From positions 248,001-312,000 of the forward strand of contig BMUD01000003.1 of NCBI GenBank assembly GCA_014650015.1: 64,000 nt of DNA. Reading direction: 5' to 3'. A program made the translations under genes and the position numbers. Positions 8,747-17,721 of the stretch are shown piece by piece; position 1 is the stretch's first letter; each line of letters opens with the position of its first letter. A model generated the notes under the pieces. That model was not told the origin of the DNA, ran no database searches, and worked only from the letters and a program-made list of their open reading frames with translations. The stretch comes from Streptomyces griseoloalbus (lineage in GTDB: Bacteria; Actinomycetota; Actinomycetes; Streptomycetales; Streptomycetaceae).

Positions 8747-9367
8747 TCAGGTGAGCGAGCCCGTCATGGCGAGCGAGTGCAGGAACCGCATCAGGGTCAT
8801 CAGGACGTCACGGCTGGAGGCCCGGCGCCGGACGTCGCACTCCACGATGGGGATGTGCTCGGACAGGTCGAGGGCGGACCGCAGATCCGCGATCGGGTAA
8901 CGCGGTCCGTCCGGGAAGGAGTTGACCGCGACGACGAACGGCACGCCGCGTTCCTCCAGCCGCCCCATCACGTCGAAGCTGACTTCGAGACGCCGGGTGT
9001 CGACCAGGACGACCGCGCCGAGCGCCCCCTCGAACAGGCCGTTCCACAGGAACCAGAAGCGCTCCTGGCCCGGGGTGCCGAAGAGGTACAGCACCAGCTG
9101 GTCCGTGATCTTGATGCGGCCGAAGTCCATGGCGACCGTGGTGGCCGTCTTGGAGGCGGAACCGAAGTTGTCGTCGACCCCGATGCCGGCCTGCGTCATG
9201 GTCTCCTCGGTGGTCAGCGGTTTGATCTCGCTGACCGAGCCGACCATGGTCGTCTTGCCGACCCCGAATCCGCCCACGATCACGATCTTCACCGCGGCCT
9301 GTGCCGTGTGCGGCAACTGGTCCTCGGCCCGTGGGCCCGCAATGGTGTCAGAGCCTTTGAAGTCCAT
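8747..9367 (-). CDS. rarD: Conservon GTP-binding protein (CvnD/RarD)
   Basis: A 206-residue small G-protein of the conservon. It has a P-loop 'GGFGVGKTTMVGS', a switch region 'TTEETMTQAGIGVD', the G3-like 'FGTPGQERFWFLW' and a 'VVAVNSFPD' segment in place of the classical NKxD. CvnD proteins are thought to form a membrane-associated switch with the CvnA sensor, the roadblock protein CvnB and CvnC. The ATG at 9367 overlaps the end of the DUF742 gene by 20 nt, showing tight coupling. Confidence 0.92.
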   Translation of the reverse strand: MDFKGSDTIAGPRAEDQLPHTAQAAVKIVIVGGFGVGKTTMVGSVSEIKPLTTEETMTQAGIGVDDNFGSASKTATTVAMDFGRIKITDQLVLYLFGTPGQERFWFLWNGLFEGALGAVVLVDTRRLEVSFDVMGRLEERGVPFVVAVNSFPDGPRYPIADLRSALDLSEHIPIVECDVRRRASSRDVLMTLMRFLHSLAMTGSLT

Positions 9368-9758
9368 GCATCACCGCTTCGAGAAGGGAACGGTCCGGGA
9401 GCGCCTTCCGTACGATCGGGGAACGCGCCTGCACCAGTTCCGCCGTCAGCATCTCGGTGAGCAGCACGGTCACCACGCTGAACGGCAGGCTGAGGTAGGC
9501 CGACAGTTCGGCCACGGACAGGGGGGCGACGCAGAGCCGGAGCAGCGCCGCCTGCTCGGGGGTGGCGGAGGGCGGGGGGTCCGGGGAGCGCGCCACGATC
9601 AGCGTCACGAGGTCGAGGTCCGCACGTTCGCCGTCCGGACCGGCGACGACGTACAGCCGCTCCGGATTGCCGCCCTCGCCCTCCTTCCTGGCCGGTTCGG
9701 CCGGTCGCGGAGGGGGGTCACCCTGGGGGAAGCGCCTCTGGCGTCGCGGAGGAGTCAT
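9348..9758 (-). CDS. rarC: Conservon DUF742 protein (CvnC/RarC)
   Basis: A 136-residue DUF742 protein, third in the conservon. After a basic, Pro-rich start it has 'RLYVVAGPDGERAD', then a winged-helix-like core 'LRLCVAPLSVAELSAYLSLP' and 'VVTVLLTEML', and ends 'LLEAVMHGLQRL'. CvnC partners the sensor-like CvnA and the GTPase; its biochemical role is not established. ATG 9758 overlaps the preceding stop as ATGA, and the frame runs into the GTPase start. A longer in-frame extension upstream lies wholly inside the roadblock gene and is dismissed. Confidence 0.9.
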   Translation of the reverse strand: MTPPRRQRRFPQGDPPPRPAEPARKEGEGGNPERLYVVAGPDGERADLDLVTLIVARSPDPPPSATPEQAALLRLCVAPLSVAELSAYLSLPFSVVTVLLTEMLTAELVQARSPIVRKALPDRSLLEAVMHGLQRL

Positions 9759-10162
9759 ACGGTCTGCCCGTTCCGTCGGGGCGGACTGGTCAGATGGGCG
9801 CCGATGCGGACGACGAGGTCGCGCATCATGCCGCCCATCCGGCCGGGTTCGCAGGTCATGTCGGAGAGCACCGCGAGATAGGCGTTGGCGCCGGCCGCCA
9901 TCAGATAGAAGTAGCCCTCGTTGATCTCGATGAGCACCAGCTTCATCTCGCCGTCGCCGTGCGGCAGTTCCTGGGCGACGGCCCCGGCGAGGCTCTGTAC
10001 GCCCGCGCAGGCCGCGGCGACCCGGTCGGCGGCGTCCGGGTCGCCGCCGTAGCGGGCGATGCGCAGGCCGTCGGCGGAGAGCACCACGATCATCTCGACG
10101 CCGGGTACGCCGTCGGCGAGCTCCTTGAGCATCCAGTCGAAGTTCGCTCGTTGCTGGATCAC
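9755..10162 (-). CDS. rarB: Conservon roadblock/LC7 protein (CvnB/RarB)
   Basis: A 135-residue roadblock/LC7 domain protein. The characteristic strand 'GVEMIVVLSADGLRIAR' is followed by 'AACAGVQSLAGAVAQEL' and the beta segment 'MKLVLIEINEGYFYLMAAG'. Bacterial roadblock proteins act as GTPase partners, here for RarD. GTG 10162 overlaps the sensor stop (GTGA) and the product ends in an ATGA overlap with the next gene, so rarA-B-C-D are translationally chained. Confidence 0.92.
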   Translation of the reverse strand: MIQQRANFDWMLKELADGVPGVEMIVVLSADGLRIARYGGDPDAADRVAAACAGVQSLAGAVAQELPHGDGEMKLVLIEINEGYFYLMAAGANAYLAVLSDMTCEPGRMGGMMRDLVVRIGAHLTSPPRRNGQTV

Positions 10163-11769
10163 TTGAGGTCCCCCTCGTCATCGGCCTCGGTGCGGGCCGG
10201 TTCGTTGATGAGATGCAGGTAGGCGGTCGGGTTCCGGGTGAAGTCGGTGGGGTGGACGCCCGGGTCGAGGTCCTTCTTCAGGCCCTCCCAGAAGGCGTCG
10301 ACCCACAGCCCGGGTTCACGGTCGTTCCGCTTCTTCTTCTCGGGCTCGGGCCTGGCCCAGATGTCGTGGTACTCCTCGCCGCGCTCCGCGGCCTCCCGCT
10401 CGGCCCGTTCGGCGGCCGCCTGCTCGGCGTACCGCTGGGCCAGCGGGGTCTTCACCCTGCTGCGGCGCTGCGGCAGGCCGCCCGCGGTCCACTCGGTGAC
10501 CTCGGGGACGTCGTCCTCCATGGCGACCGTGTCGGGGATGCGGGGGCTGGTGGGGCGGCGCCTCTTGGGGGTGCGCTCGGGGCCGGGGAGGGCGTCGACC
10601 GGGCGGGGCACGGCGGTCGCCCCGATGCCGTGGGCGAGGCCGACGCCGGGCTGGTCGGTGATCATCTCGCTCGGCACGATGAGGACGGCGCGGACGCCGC
10701 CGTAGGCGGAGGCGCGCAGCGAGACCTGCATGTTGAACGCGGTGCAGAGCCGGCCGACGACGGCGAGGCCGAGGCGCGGGTTCGCCCCGATCTCCTGGAG
10801 GTCGACGCCCCTCTGGGCCTGCTCCAGGATCCCTTCGATCCGGGCCCGGGCCTGCTCGTCGAGGCTGACGCCGGCGTCCTCGATCTCGATGGCGACGCCG
10901 GTCTGCACCTCCGTGGCGGTGACGCTCACCTTGGAGGTCGGCGGTGAGTAGCGGGTGGCGTTGTCGAGGAGCTCGGCGGCGGCGTGGATGACCGGCTCGA
11001 CGTAGATGCCCTTGATGTTGACCTTGGCGATCGACTTCAGGTCGATGCGGCGGTACTCGAGGATGCGCGACATGGCGCCGCGCAGCACGCTGTAGAGCGC
11101 GACGGGCTTGGGCCACTGGCGTCCGGGACGGCCGCCGCCGAGGACGGAGATGGAGTCGGCGAGACGGCCGATCAGCGCGGTGCCGTGGTCGATGCGCAGC
11201 AGGTCGTCGAAGACCTCGGGGTTGCGGCCGTGGTCCTCCTCCATCTCGCGGAGTTCCTTGGCCTGCTGGTGGACGATCGCCTGGACGCGGCGGGCGATGC
11301 TGACGAAGGAACGCTGGGCGGAATCGCGCAGGGTCTCCTCCTCGTCGATGATCGTCAGCATCGTCTTGAGCATGTCGGTCTGGTACTTCGGCAGATCGCG
11401 CCAGGCCGGGTTGAGCCGGGGAAGGTGGCGGAGCACCTCGTCGGCGTCGTGTCCGCTGTGGAGGTAGTCCAGGGCCGTGGGAACGACGTGGCGGGAGAAG
11501 TAGTCCGTCTCCGTGTCGTGGGCGGCGATCCGCGCCTCCAGATACGCACGGTGACGGTCGTACTCGGCGCGCGCGTCCCGCAGGACACGGCCGCGGCGCA
11601 CCGCCTCGGTCGCGGCGGCGGTCACGAGCAGGGTCGCGACGGCACCGCACACGCCGACGGCGATCCGGGCGGGCTCCGTCACCAGGGCGACGGCGGCTCC
11701 GGTCGCCGCGGCCATCACTATGGCCGGCAACAACAGCACGCGTGCGTAAGGAAGGTGGACACTCGCCAT
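10159..11769 (-). CDS. rarA: Conservon sensor histidine kinase-like protein (CvnA/RarA)
   Basis: A 536-residue membrane protein opening the conservon. Two membrane segments occupy about 8-28 and 35-52, with almost no extracellular loop between them. A helical region (about 60-220) leads to a HATPase_c domain with N box 'AAELLDNATRYSPP' and a G1-like 'IEIEDAGVSL'. The C-terminal 150 residues are charged and probably disordered ('EQAAAERAEREAAERGEEY'). CvnA proteins resemble histidine kinases but have no response regulator next door; signalling is thought to pass to the GTPase. The start ATG at 11769 follows 'agaggg'. Confidence 0.92.
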   Translation of the reverse strand: MASVHLPYARVLLLPAIVMAAATGAAVALVTEPARIAVGVCGAVATLLVTAAATEAVRRGRVLRDARAEYDRHRAYLEARIAAHDTETDYFSRHVVPTALDYLHSGHDADEVLRHLPRLNPAWRDLPKYQTDMLKTMLTIIDEEETLRDSAQRSFVSIARRVQAIVHQQAKELREMEEDHGRNPEVFDDLLRIDHGTALIGRLADSISVLGGGRPGRQWPKPVALYSVLRGAMSRILEYRRIDLKSIAKVNIKGIYVEPVIHAAAELLDNATRYSPPTSKVSVTATEVQTGVAIEIEDAGVSLDEQARARIEGILEQAQRGVDLQEIGANPRLGLAVVGRLCTAFNMQVSLRASAYGGVRAVLIVPSEMITDQPGVGLAHGIGATAVPRPVDALPGPERTPKRRRPTSPRIPDTVAMEDDVPEVTEWTAGGLPQRRSRVKTPLAQRYAEQAAAERAEREAAERGEEYHDIWARPEPEKKKRNDREPGLWVDAFWEGLKKDLDPGVHPTDFTRNPTAYLHLINEPARTEADDEGDLK

Positions 11770-11910
11770 GTGAGCCCTCTGAAGCGAATCGACTGACGGT
11801 CGGAAACATGCGCATAGGGGAACAAGCGCACGAATTCATCTCAACTCGGTGCGCTGCGGGCGAGCTTAGTCCGGCAGGATCATCGCCATGTCATATTCAG
11901 CAAGTGCCGG

Positions 11911-11947
11911 AAATGACCTTTGGGGCAGGAGTACGCTCGGGTCATTT
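11911..11947. promoter_or_regulatory. 8-bp inverted repeat in the rar promoter region
   Basis: aaatgacc (11911-11918) and ggtcattt (11940-11947) are perfect inverted arms 21 bp apart, about 140-180 bp upstream of rarA. This AT-rich patch stands out in the 407-bp gap between rarA and helY. It could be an operator or part of a leader. No other gene is seen in the gap. Confidence 0.3.
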
Positions 11948-12094
11948 AAACGGTGTGCGCCCGTTCGAACACAGACCGTCACCGTGCACGCGCGTACGAA
12001 AACCACTCACCGTCACGGGTGAGGAAAGCCCTGCGCCGCTGATCCTGCCCAGGAAGTCGGCCGGTGATGCTCCCGGTGGGGGCGCGGGGGACGC

Positions 12095-12129
12095 GAAAGC
12101 CCGGCGCGCCGGGAGCGCGCCGGGCTTTC
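12095..12129. terminator. Hairpin terminator after helY
   Basis: Arms of 15 bp (gaaagcccggcgcgc and its exact complement) enclose the loop cggga, about 50 bp past the helY stop and upstream of the rar promoter region. It probably separates the two transcripts. Confidence 0.7.
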
Positions 12130-12176
12130 GGCGGTGCGGCGCCCGAGGGATCGACCCCCGGACGTCGCCGGGTGGG

Positions 12177-14990
12177 TCACCCCACGGAGGAGTAGGCCAC
12201 CACGCCGCGCAGCAGCGCGTCCACCGCCCTGCGGGCGTTCCTGGCGACCGTCGAGCCGTCGGTGGCGGGCGCGGCGGCCGAGATCTGGCCGAGCACGTCG
12301 ATGACCTGCTTGCACCAGCGCACGAAGTCACCGGCGGGCATCTCCGCCTCGCGCAGCACCTCGTCCAGGCCCTTGCCCGAGGCCCACATGTAGGCGGCCC
12401 AGGCGAAGCCGAGGTCGGGCTCGCGCTGGCCCACGCCCTCGGTCTGGCTGATCCGGAAGTCCTCCTCCAGCGCGTCCAGCCGCCCCCAGATGCGGACCAT
12501 CTCGCCGAGTGCCGCCTTCGCCTTGCCCGAGGGCAGCTTGGGCGCCATCGCGTCGTCGGCGACCCGGGCCTCGTACACCAGCGCCGAGACGCAGGCGGCG
12601 AGTTCGGCGGGGGCAAGCCCCTCCCAGACGCCCTCGCGCAGGCATTCGCTGGCCAGCAGGTCGAGTTCGCCGTACAGCCGGGCCAGCCGCTTGCCGTGCT
12701 CGGTGACCTCGTCGCCGCGCAGATAGTCCATCTCGCTCAGCAGCGCGACGATACGGTCGAAGGTGCGGGCGATCGTGTTGGTCCGGCCCTCGATGCGCCG
12801 CTCCAGCTGCGAGGTGTCGCGCACCAGCCGGTGGTACCGCTCGGCCCAGCGGGCGTGGTCCTCACGGTCCTGGCAGCCATGGCAGGGGTGTGCCCGGAGC
12901 GCCTTGCGCAGCCGCGCGATCTGCCGGTCGTCGGCCGCCTCGGAGCGCTTCTTGCGGTGCCGGTCCGGCGCGATGTGCCCGGCCTTGGTGCGCAGGGCGG
13001 AGGCGAGGTCCCGACGGGACTGCGGGGAGCGCGGGTTGAAGGACTTCGGGATCCGCATCCGCTCCAACGCCTCGACCGGCACCGGGAAGTCGATCGACGC
13101 CAGCCGCTTGACCTGCCGCTCGGCGGTCAGCACCAGCGGGCGCGGACCGTCGTGGTACTCGATGCCGCGGTGGCCGTTGGTGCGGCCCGCGGGCAGCCCC
13201 GGGTCGAGGACCAGCGCCAGCCCCGCGTACTTGCCGGTGGGCACGTGGATGACATCGCCCGGCTTCAGCTTCTCCAGCGCGACGGCGGCCTCCGCGCGCC
13301 GCTGCACCGCGCCCTGCCGGGCCAGCTCGTTCTCCCGGTCCTTCAGCTCGCGGCGCAGCCGCGCGTACTCCTCGAAGTCGCCGAGGTGGCAGGTCATGGA
13401 GGCCTTGTAGCCCTCCAGCCCCTCCTCGTTGCGCTGCACCTGCCGCGAGATGCCCACGACCGACTTGTCCGCCTGGAACTGTGCGAACGAGGTCTCCAGC
13501 AGTTCGCGCGAGCGGTGCCGGCCGAACTGCTCGACCAGGTTGACCGCCATGTTGTACGACGGCTTGAAGCTGGAGCGCAGGGGATACGTACGGGTGCCGG
13601 CCAGCCCCGCCAGGTGCTCGGGGTTCATCGCGCGCTGCCACAGCACGACCGCGTGGCCCTCGACGTCGATGCCGCGCCGGCCGGCCCGGCCGGTCAGCTG
13701 GGTGTACTCGCCGGGGGTGATGTCGGCGTGCTGCTCGCCGTTCCACTTGACGAGCTTCTCCAGCACCACCGAGCGGGCGGGCATGTTGATGCCGAGGGCC
13801 AGGGTCTCGGTGGCGAACACGGCCTTCACCAGACCGCGGACGAACAGCTCCTCGACGACCTCCTTGAACGTCGGCAGCATGCCCGCGTGATGGGCCGCGA
13901 TGCCGCGCTCCAGGCCCTCCAGCCACTCGTAGTAGCCCAGGACGTGCAGGTCCTCGGCCGGGATGGAGGCGGTGCGCTCCTCGACCAGGGCGCGGACATG
14001 GGCCCGCGCCTCCTCGTCGTTGAGCCGGAGTCCGGCGTACAGGCACTGCTGGACGGCGGCCTCGCAGGCGGCGCGGCTGAAGATGAAGGTGATGGCGGGC
14101 AGCAGGCCCTCGGCGTCCAGCCGCTCGATGACCTCGGGACGGCTCGGCGTCCACACGCGCGAGCGCTGTCTGCGCTCGCGCTCCCGGTCGGCCTCGCGCA
14201 TGTTGCCCCGCCCGCGCTTGCGGTCGCCCCAGGACGGGCGGCTCGCCTCCAGGCGGGCCATCCGGGTGAGGTCCGGGTTGACGGCCTTCTTCTGGCCCTC
14301 GCCCTCCTCGAACAGGTCGTAGATCCGGCGCCCGGCGAGCACGTGCTGGAACAGCGGCACCGGCCGGTGCTCGGAGACGATCACCTCGGTGTGGCCACGG
14401 ACGGTGTCCAGCCAGTCGCCGAACTCCTCGGCGTTCGACACCGTCGCCGACAGGGACACCAGGGTCACGGACTCGGGGAGGTGGATGATCACTTCCTCCC
14501 AGACGGCACCACGGAAGCGGTCGGAGAGGTAGTGCACCTCGTCCATCACCACGTAGCCGAGGCCGAGGAGGGTCTGTGAACCGGCGTACAGCATGTTCCG
14601 CAGCACCTCGGTGGTCATCACGACCACGGGGGCGTCGGAGTTGACGCTGTTGTCGCCGGTGAGCAGGCCCACCTTGTCGGTGCCGTAACGGCGGCACAGA
14701 TCGGCGTACTTCTGGTTCGACAGCGCCTTGATGGGTGTCGTGTAGAAGCACTTCTTGCCCTGCCCCAGGGCGAGATGGACGGCGAACTCGCCCACGATCG
14801 TCTTGCCGGAGCCGGTGGGCGCCGCGACCAGCACGCCCTTCCCCGCCTCGAGCGCCTGGCAGGCCTCGATCTGGAAGGGGTCGAGGCCGAAGTCGTACAT
14901 CTCGCGGAAGGAGGCGAGCGCGGTGGCCTGCTCGGCAGCGCGCCTGCGTGCTGCCGCGTACCGCTCGGCCGGTGAGAGGTCCTCTGTCAT
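12177..14990 (-). CDS. helY: DEAD/DEAH-box superfamily 2 helicase (HelY/Ski2-like)
   Basis: A 937-residue ATP-dependent RNA helicase. The motor core has motif I 'APTGSGKTIVGEF', DEVH box 'VMDEVHYLSD', motif III 'LSATVSN', and motif VI 'QLTGRAGRRGID'. The rest matches the long C-terminal region of the Ski2/Mtr4 group ('FNPRSPQSRRDLASALRTK' and a C-x2-C pair 'HPCHGCQDREDHARW'). Its place after tatA, tatC and the pafBC genes mirrors mycobacterial HelY. ATG 14990 is preferred over a start 45 bp upstream because 'gaaggcac' precedes it and the extra residues are not conserved-looking. A strong hairpin follows the gene. Confidence 0.93.
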   Translation of the reverse strand: MTEDLSPAERYAAARRRAAEQATALASFREMYDFGLDPFQIEACQALEAGKGVLVAAPTGSGKTIVGEFAVHLALGQGKKCFYTTPIKALSNQKYADLCRRYGTDKVGLLTGDNSVNSDAPVVVMTTEVLRNMLYAGSQTLLGLGYVVMDEVHYLSDRFRGAVWEEVIIHLPESVTLVSLSATVSNAEEFGDWLDTVRGHTEVIVSEHRPVPLFQHVLAGRRIYDLFEEGEGQKKAVNPDLTRMARLEASRPSWGDRKRGRGNMREADRERERRQRSRVWTPSRPEVIERLDAEGLLPAITFIFSRAACEAAVQQCLYAGLRLNDEEARAHVRALVEERTASIPAEDLHVLGYYEWLEGLERGIAAHHAGMLPTFKEVVEELFVRGLVKAVFATETLALGINMPARSVVLEKLVKWNGEQHADITPGEYTQLTGRAGRRGIDVEGHAVVLWQRAMNPEHLAGLAGTRTYPLRSSFKPSYNMAVNLVEQFGRHRSRELLETSFAQFQADKSVVGISRQVQRNEEGLEGYKASMTCHLGDFEEYARLRRELKDRENELARQGAVQRRAEAAVALEKLKPGDVIHVPTGKYAGLALVLDPGLPAGRTNGHRGIEYHDGPRPLVLTAERQVKRLASIDFPVPVEALERMRIPKSFNPRSPQSRRDLASALRTKAGHIAPDRHRKKRSEAADDRQIARLRKALRAHPCHGCQDREDHARWAERYHRLVRDTSQLERRIEGRTNTIARTFDRIVALLSEMDYLRGDEVTEHGKRLARLYGELDLLASECLREGVWEGLAPAELAACVSALVYEARVADDAMAPKLPSGKAKAALGEMVRIWGRLDALEEDFRISQTEGVGQREPDLGFAWAAYMWASGKGLDEVLREAEMPAGDFVRWCKQVIDVLGQISAAAPATDGSTVARNARRAVDALLRGVVAYSSVG

Positions 14991-15075
14991 CGTGCCTTCG
15001 AGCGTACCGGGCCGCACCGACAACAGGACGATCATTATCCGGATCGGCTCCGGTGCGACGGGGGAACCGCCCAGC

Positions 15076-15966
15076 TCAGGGGCCCACGACCCGCACGGCT
15101 CCGCGCACGCAGTGCGCGCTCAGCGGCAGCGGCCCGAGCGGTTCGCCGTCCGCGTACCCGGTGATCTCCGCCGCGGCGAGCTCCACCCGTGCCGCGCGGA
15201 AGACGGTGACCTCGGGATGCTCGACATGCGTCCCCCGGTACACCGCCGGAAAGACCCGCAGCAGCGTGGCCCGGCCGCAGTCCCCGACCACCGTGATGTC
15301 GAACAGCCCGTCGGTGAGATCGGCGCCGGGGCAGATCCGCATGCCGCCGCCGTACGACGATCCGTTGCCGACGGCGACCAGCGTCGCCTCGACCTCGTGG
15401 ACGTCGCCGCCGTCGAGGGTGATCCGGTAGGGGAACGGACGGAAGGCGGCGAGCTCGGCGACCATGGCGAGGTCGTACCTGAAGCGCCCCGCGGGCAGCC
15501 GCATCCGGTTGCCGCGGTCGTTGACCCGGGAGTCGAAGCCGGACGCGAGGACGGTGGCGAACCAGCGGTCGCCGACCCGTCCGAGGTCGATGTCGCGCAC
15601 CCGGCCGCACTTGAGGGCGTCGGCGATCATCCGGCCCGCGGCGGCCGGTTCCCGCAGCGGCATGCCGAGGGCGCGGGCGAAGTCGTTGCCGGTACCCGTG
15701 GCGACCAGCCCGAGCGGGGTTCCGGTGCCGACGACGGCCTGCAGGGCCAGGTTCGCCATGCCGTCGCCTCCGACGGCGATCAGGGCGCCGGTGCCGTCCG
15801 CGACGGCGGCACGCGCGCGGGCCGCCGCGTCCTCGGCGTTCTCACCGAGGATCGTCCGTACCGAGAAACCGGCGTCCCGCAACGCGGAAGCGGCCGGCCG
15901 CGCCGCGCGGGCGCCCCGGCCGCGGCCCGCGGTGGGGTTGACGAAGAGGGTGATCTCGCTGGTCAC
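15076..15966 (-). CDS. Diacylglycerol/lipid kinase family protein
   Basis: A 296-residue DAGK-catalytic domain protein, likely phosphorylating a lipid such as diacylglycerol. Key motifs are 'LFVNPTAGRGRG' at the N-terminus, the nucleotide loop 'VGGDGMANLALQAV', 'ATGTGNDFARALGMP', and 'LVAVGNGSSYGGGMRI'. No signal peptide or membrane helix is present, as usual for YegS/DgkB-like enzymes. It starts with GTG 15966, 31 bp after the tatC stop, and precedes helY by 85 bp, so it is probably co-transcribed with the tat genes. Confidence 0.9.
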   Translation of the reverse strand: MTSEITLFVNPTAGRGRGARAARPAASALRDAGFSVRTILGENAEDAAARARAAVADGTGALIAVGGDGMANLALQAVVGTGTPLGLVATGTGNDFARALGMPLREPAAAGRMIADALKCGRVRDIDLGRVGDRWFATVLASGFDSRVNDRGNRMRLPAGRFRYDLAMVAELAAFRPFPYRITLDGGDVHEVEATLVAVGNGSSYGGGMRICPGADLTDGLFDITVVGDCGRATLLRVFPAVYRGTHVEHPEVTVFRAARVELAAAEITGYADGEPLGPLPLSAHCVRGAVRVVGP

Positions 15967-15997
15967 GGAAGCGACCTTACGAGCTGTGAGCCGATCC

Positions 15998-16939
15998 TCA
16001 GGTCACGTCGTCATAACCGTTGACCCGGTCCTTGGTCGCCTGCTCGGGCAGGGCGGCCACCGGTTCCACCGGGTCGATGTCCTCGGGGGTGAGATCCAGC
16101 TCGGACGCCTCGTCGTCGGCGGGGCCCAGCGCCTCCATGCGACGCCTGCGGCGGTCGTTGAGCAGGGACACGGCCACCGCGCCGAAGTACAGGATCCAGA
16201 TCGGACCGGCGAGCGCCATCATGGTCAGCGGGTCGGTGCTCGGCGTGGCGATGGCCGCGAACAGCGTGATGCCCATGATCATCCCGCGCCACCAGCCGAG
16301 CATCCGCTTGCCGGTCAGTGCTCCGGAGAAGTTGAGCATGATCAGCAGCAGGGGCAGCTCGAAGGAGAGGCCGAAGACGACCACCATGCGCGTGACGAGG
16401 TCGAGCAGGTCGTCCAGCGGCAGCAGGTTGTCGACGCCGAACGGCGTGAAGGTGATGAGCACCTCGGCGGTGGTCGGCAGGACCGCGTACGCGAAGTAGG
16501 CGCCAACGAGGAAGAGCGGGAAGCCCGTCGCGACGAACCCGTAGGCGTACTTCCTCTCGTGCCGGTGCAGCCCCGGGGCGACGAAGGCCCACAGCTGGTA
16601 CAGCCAGACCGGCGAGGCCAGTACGACACCGGCCATCAGGGAGACCTTCAGCGCCAGCGTGAACGGCGTGAGCAGACCGTTGATCGTGATCTGCGCGCAC
16701 GGATCCGCGTCGTCCTTGGCGCGCGCGAGTTCCTCGAAGGACTGCTTGCACCCGACGGACTTGAGGACCGGCTCGGTGAAGAAGTTGATGATCTCGTTGT
16801 AGAAGAAGGCGGCGACGACCGTCACCAGCACGATGGCCAGCAGTGCCTTCGCGAGCCGGTTGCGGAGCTCACGAAGGTGCTCCGCGAGGGGCATCCGTCC
16901 CTCGGGATCCCTCTCCTTCTTGCGGGCAGACTTGAGCAA
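15998..16939 (-). CDS. tatC: Twin-arginine translocase subunit TatC
   Basis: A 313-residue polytopic membrane protein forming the Tat receptor that binds twin-arginine signal peptides. The cytoplasmic N-terminus has 'MPLAEHLRELRNRL' with the conserved glutamate, followed by six membrane segments; the third and fourth are clear in 'SPVWLYQLWAFVAPGL' and 'FPLFLVGAYFAYAVLP'. The extension after the last helix is acidic. The start is a TTG at 16939, which puts the first helix at the usual distance. It lies 47 bp after tatA. Streptomyces relies heavily on Tat export, so this is a core gene. Confidence 0.95.
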   Translation of the reverse strand: MLKSARKKERDPEGRMPLAEHLRELRNRLAKALLAIVLVTVVAAFFYNEIINFFTEPVLKSVGCKQSFEELARAKDDADPCAQITINGLLTPFTLALKVSLMAGVVLASPVWLYQLWAFVAPGLHRHERKYAYGFVATGFPLFLVGAYFAYAVLPTTAEVLITFTPFGVDNLLPLDDLLDLVTRMVVVFGLSFELPLLLIMLNFSGALTGKRMLGWWRGMIMGITLFAAIATPSTDPLTMMALAGPIWILYFGAVAVSLLNDRRRRRMEALGPADDEASELDLTPEDIDPVEPVAALPEQATKDRVNGYDDVT

Positions 16940-16986
16940 CCCACGTTCCCATCTCGTGCGGCGGGCCGGAGTTCACCGGCCCTGCG

Positions 16987-17271
16987 TCAGCGCTTGGTCG
17001 TGTCCGTCGGCTCCGTGACCGGGCGGGAGCTGGTCACGTCACCGGGGGCGGCCTGGATGGTGCGCTGCGAGGGAGGCTGCTGCTCGCCGGTGGCCGGCGG
17101 GTCGGCCGGGGCGGAGGACTTGTCCTCCTTCATCGCCTTGGCCTCGCTCTTGAGGATGCGAGCGGACTTGCCGAGCGACCGCGCCATGTCCGGAAGCTTC
17201 TTCGCGCCGAACAGCAGGATGATGACGACGAGGATGAGAATGATCTCGGGAGCGCCGAGCCTTCCGAACAT
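16987..17271 (-). CDS. tatA: Twin-arginine translocase subunit TatA
   Basis: A 94-residue Tat pore subunit. It has one N-terminal membrane helix ('APEIILILVVIILLFGAKKL'), the FGxKKLP hinge with the invariant Phe-Gly, and an amphipathic helix 'MARSLGKSARILKSEAKAM', followed by a polar Pro-rich tail. It is the first gene of tatA-tatC and carries a striking palindrome in its upstream region. Confidence 0.96.
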   Translation of the reverse strand: MFGRLGAPEIILILVVIILLFGAKKLPDMARSLGKSARILKSEAKAMKEDKSSAPADPPATGEQQPPSQRTIQAAPGDVTSSRPVTEPTDTTKR

Positions 17272-17310
17272 AAGTCTTTACCTTCTCACCGAGGCTGCTG
17301 GGGTGGGTGC

Positions 17311-17344
17311 TGTCCGACCGGTCGGACATGTGTCCGAACGGTCG
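17311..17344. promoter_or_regulatory. Palindrome and direct repeat upstream of tatA
   Basis: gtccgaccggtcggac (17312-17327) is a perfect 16-bp palindrome. The 14-mers tgtccgaccggtcg (17311) and tgtccgaacggtcg (17331) are direct repeats differing at one base, with starts 20 bp apart. They lie 40-73 bp upstream of the tatA start, the right place for an operator. The binding protein is unknown. Confidence 0.45.
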
Positions 17345-17516
17345 TGTTGTCAGCGATCGTAACGCTCGGGGGTAAACGTGAGGCAATCCCCGTGCGTACT
17401 CCCGTCCGCGGTCCGGGCCTCGTTCTCCGGGCCGCGATCAGCAGCGTACCTGTCGGGGCCCGCAAGGTGACAGGGCGAAGCGGGCCGGAACGGCGTGGAA
17501 AGGACGCCGGTGCAGC

Positions 17517-17711
17517 TCAGAGCGCTTCGGCGGAACGGGCCGCACCCGTCGCCGCACGCTCCAGGTCCTCCGCTGCCCGGCTGATGCGGCGCGCGGAGTC
17601 CGTCACCTGTCTGCCGAGCCGCTCCGCCTCGACGAAGACCCGGACGGCCAGCACCCCGAGCACCAGTAGACCCAGGAACCCCACGGCAACCGCGAACATC
17701 GGCCAGAACAT
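17517..17711 (-). CDS. Small membrane protein, 64 aa
   Basis: A 64-residue protein with one N-terminal membrane helix ('MFAVAVGFLGLLVLGVLAV') and a cytoplasmic amphipathic helix full of Ala, Arg and Glu ('RLGRQVTDSARRISRAAEDL'). This is the shape of a TatB-like or Bacillus YtxH-like small anchor, but the TatB signature is absent. It starts 10 bp after the zinc-ribbon gene and ends about 245 bp before tatA, so it closes the pafB-pafC operon. Function unknown. Confidence 0.78.
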   Translation of the reverse strand: MFWPMFAVAVGFLGLLVLGVLAVRVFVEAERLGRQVTDSARRISRAAEDLERAATGAARSAEAL

Positions 17712-17721
17712 GAGGGCGAGC

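Noticed and set aside
9348-10181. A longer version of the DUF742 gene reaching into rarB
   Set aside because: The extra 140 codons are an off-frame reading of the roadblock gene. The ATG with ATGA overlap fits the family length.
12130-12176. tRNA-like sequence after helY
   Set aside because: No T-loop consensus or acceptor pairing was found. The nearby stem is better explained as a terminator.
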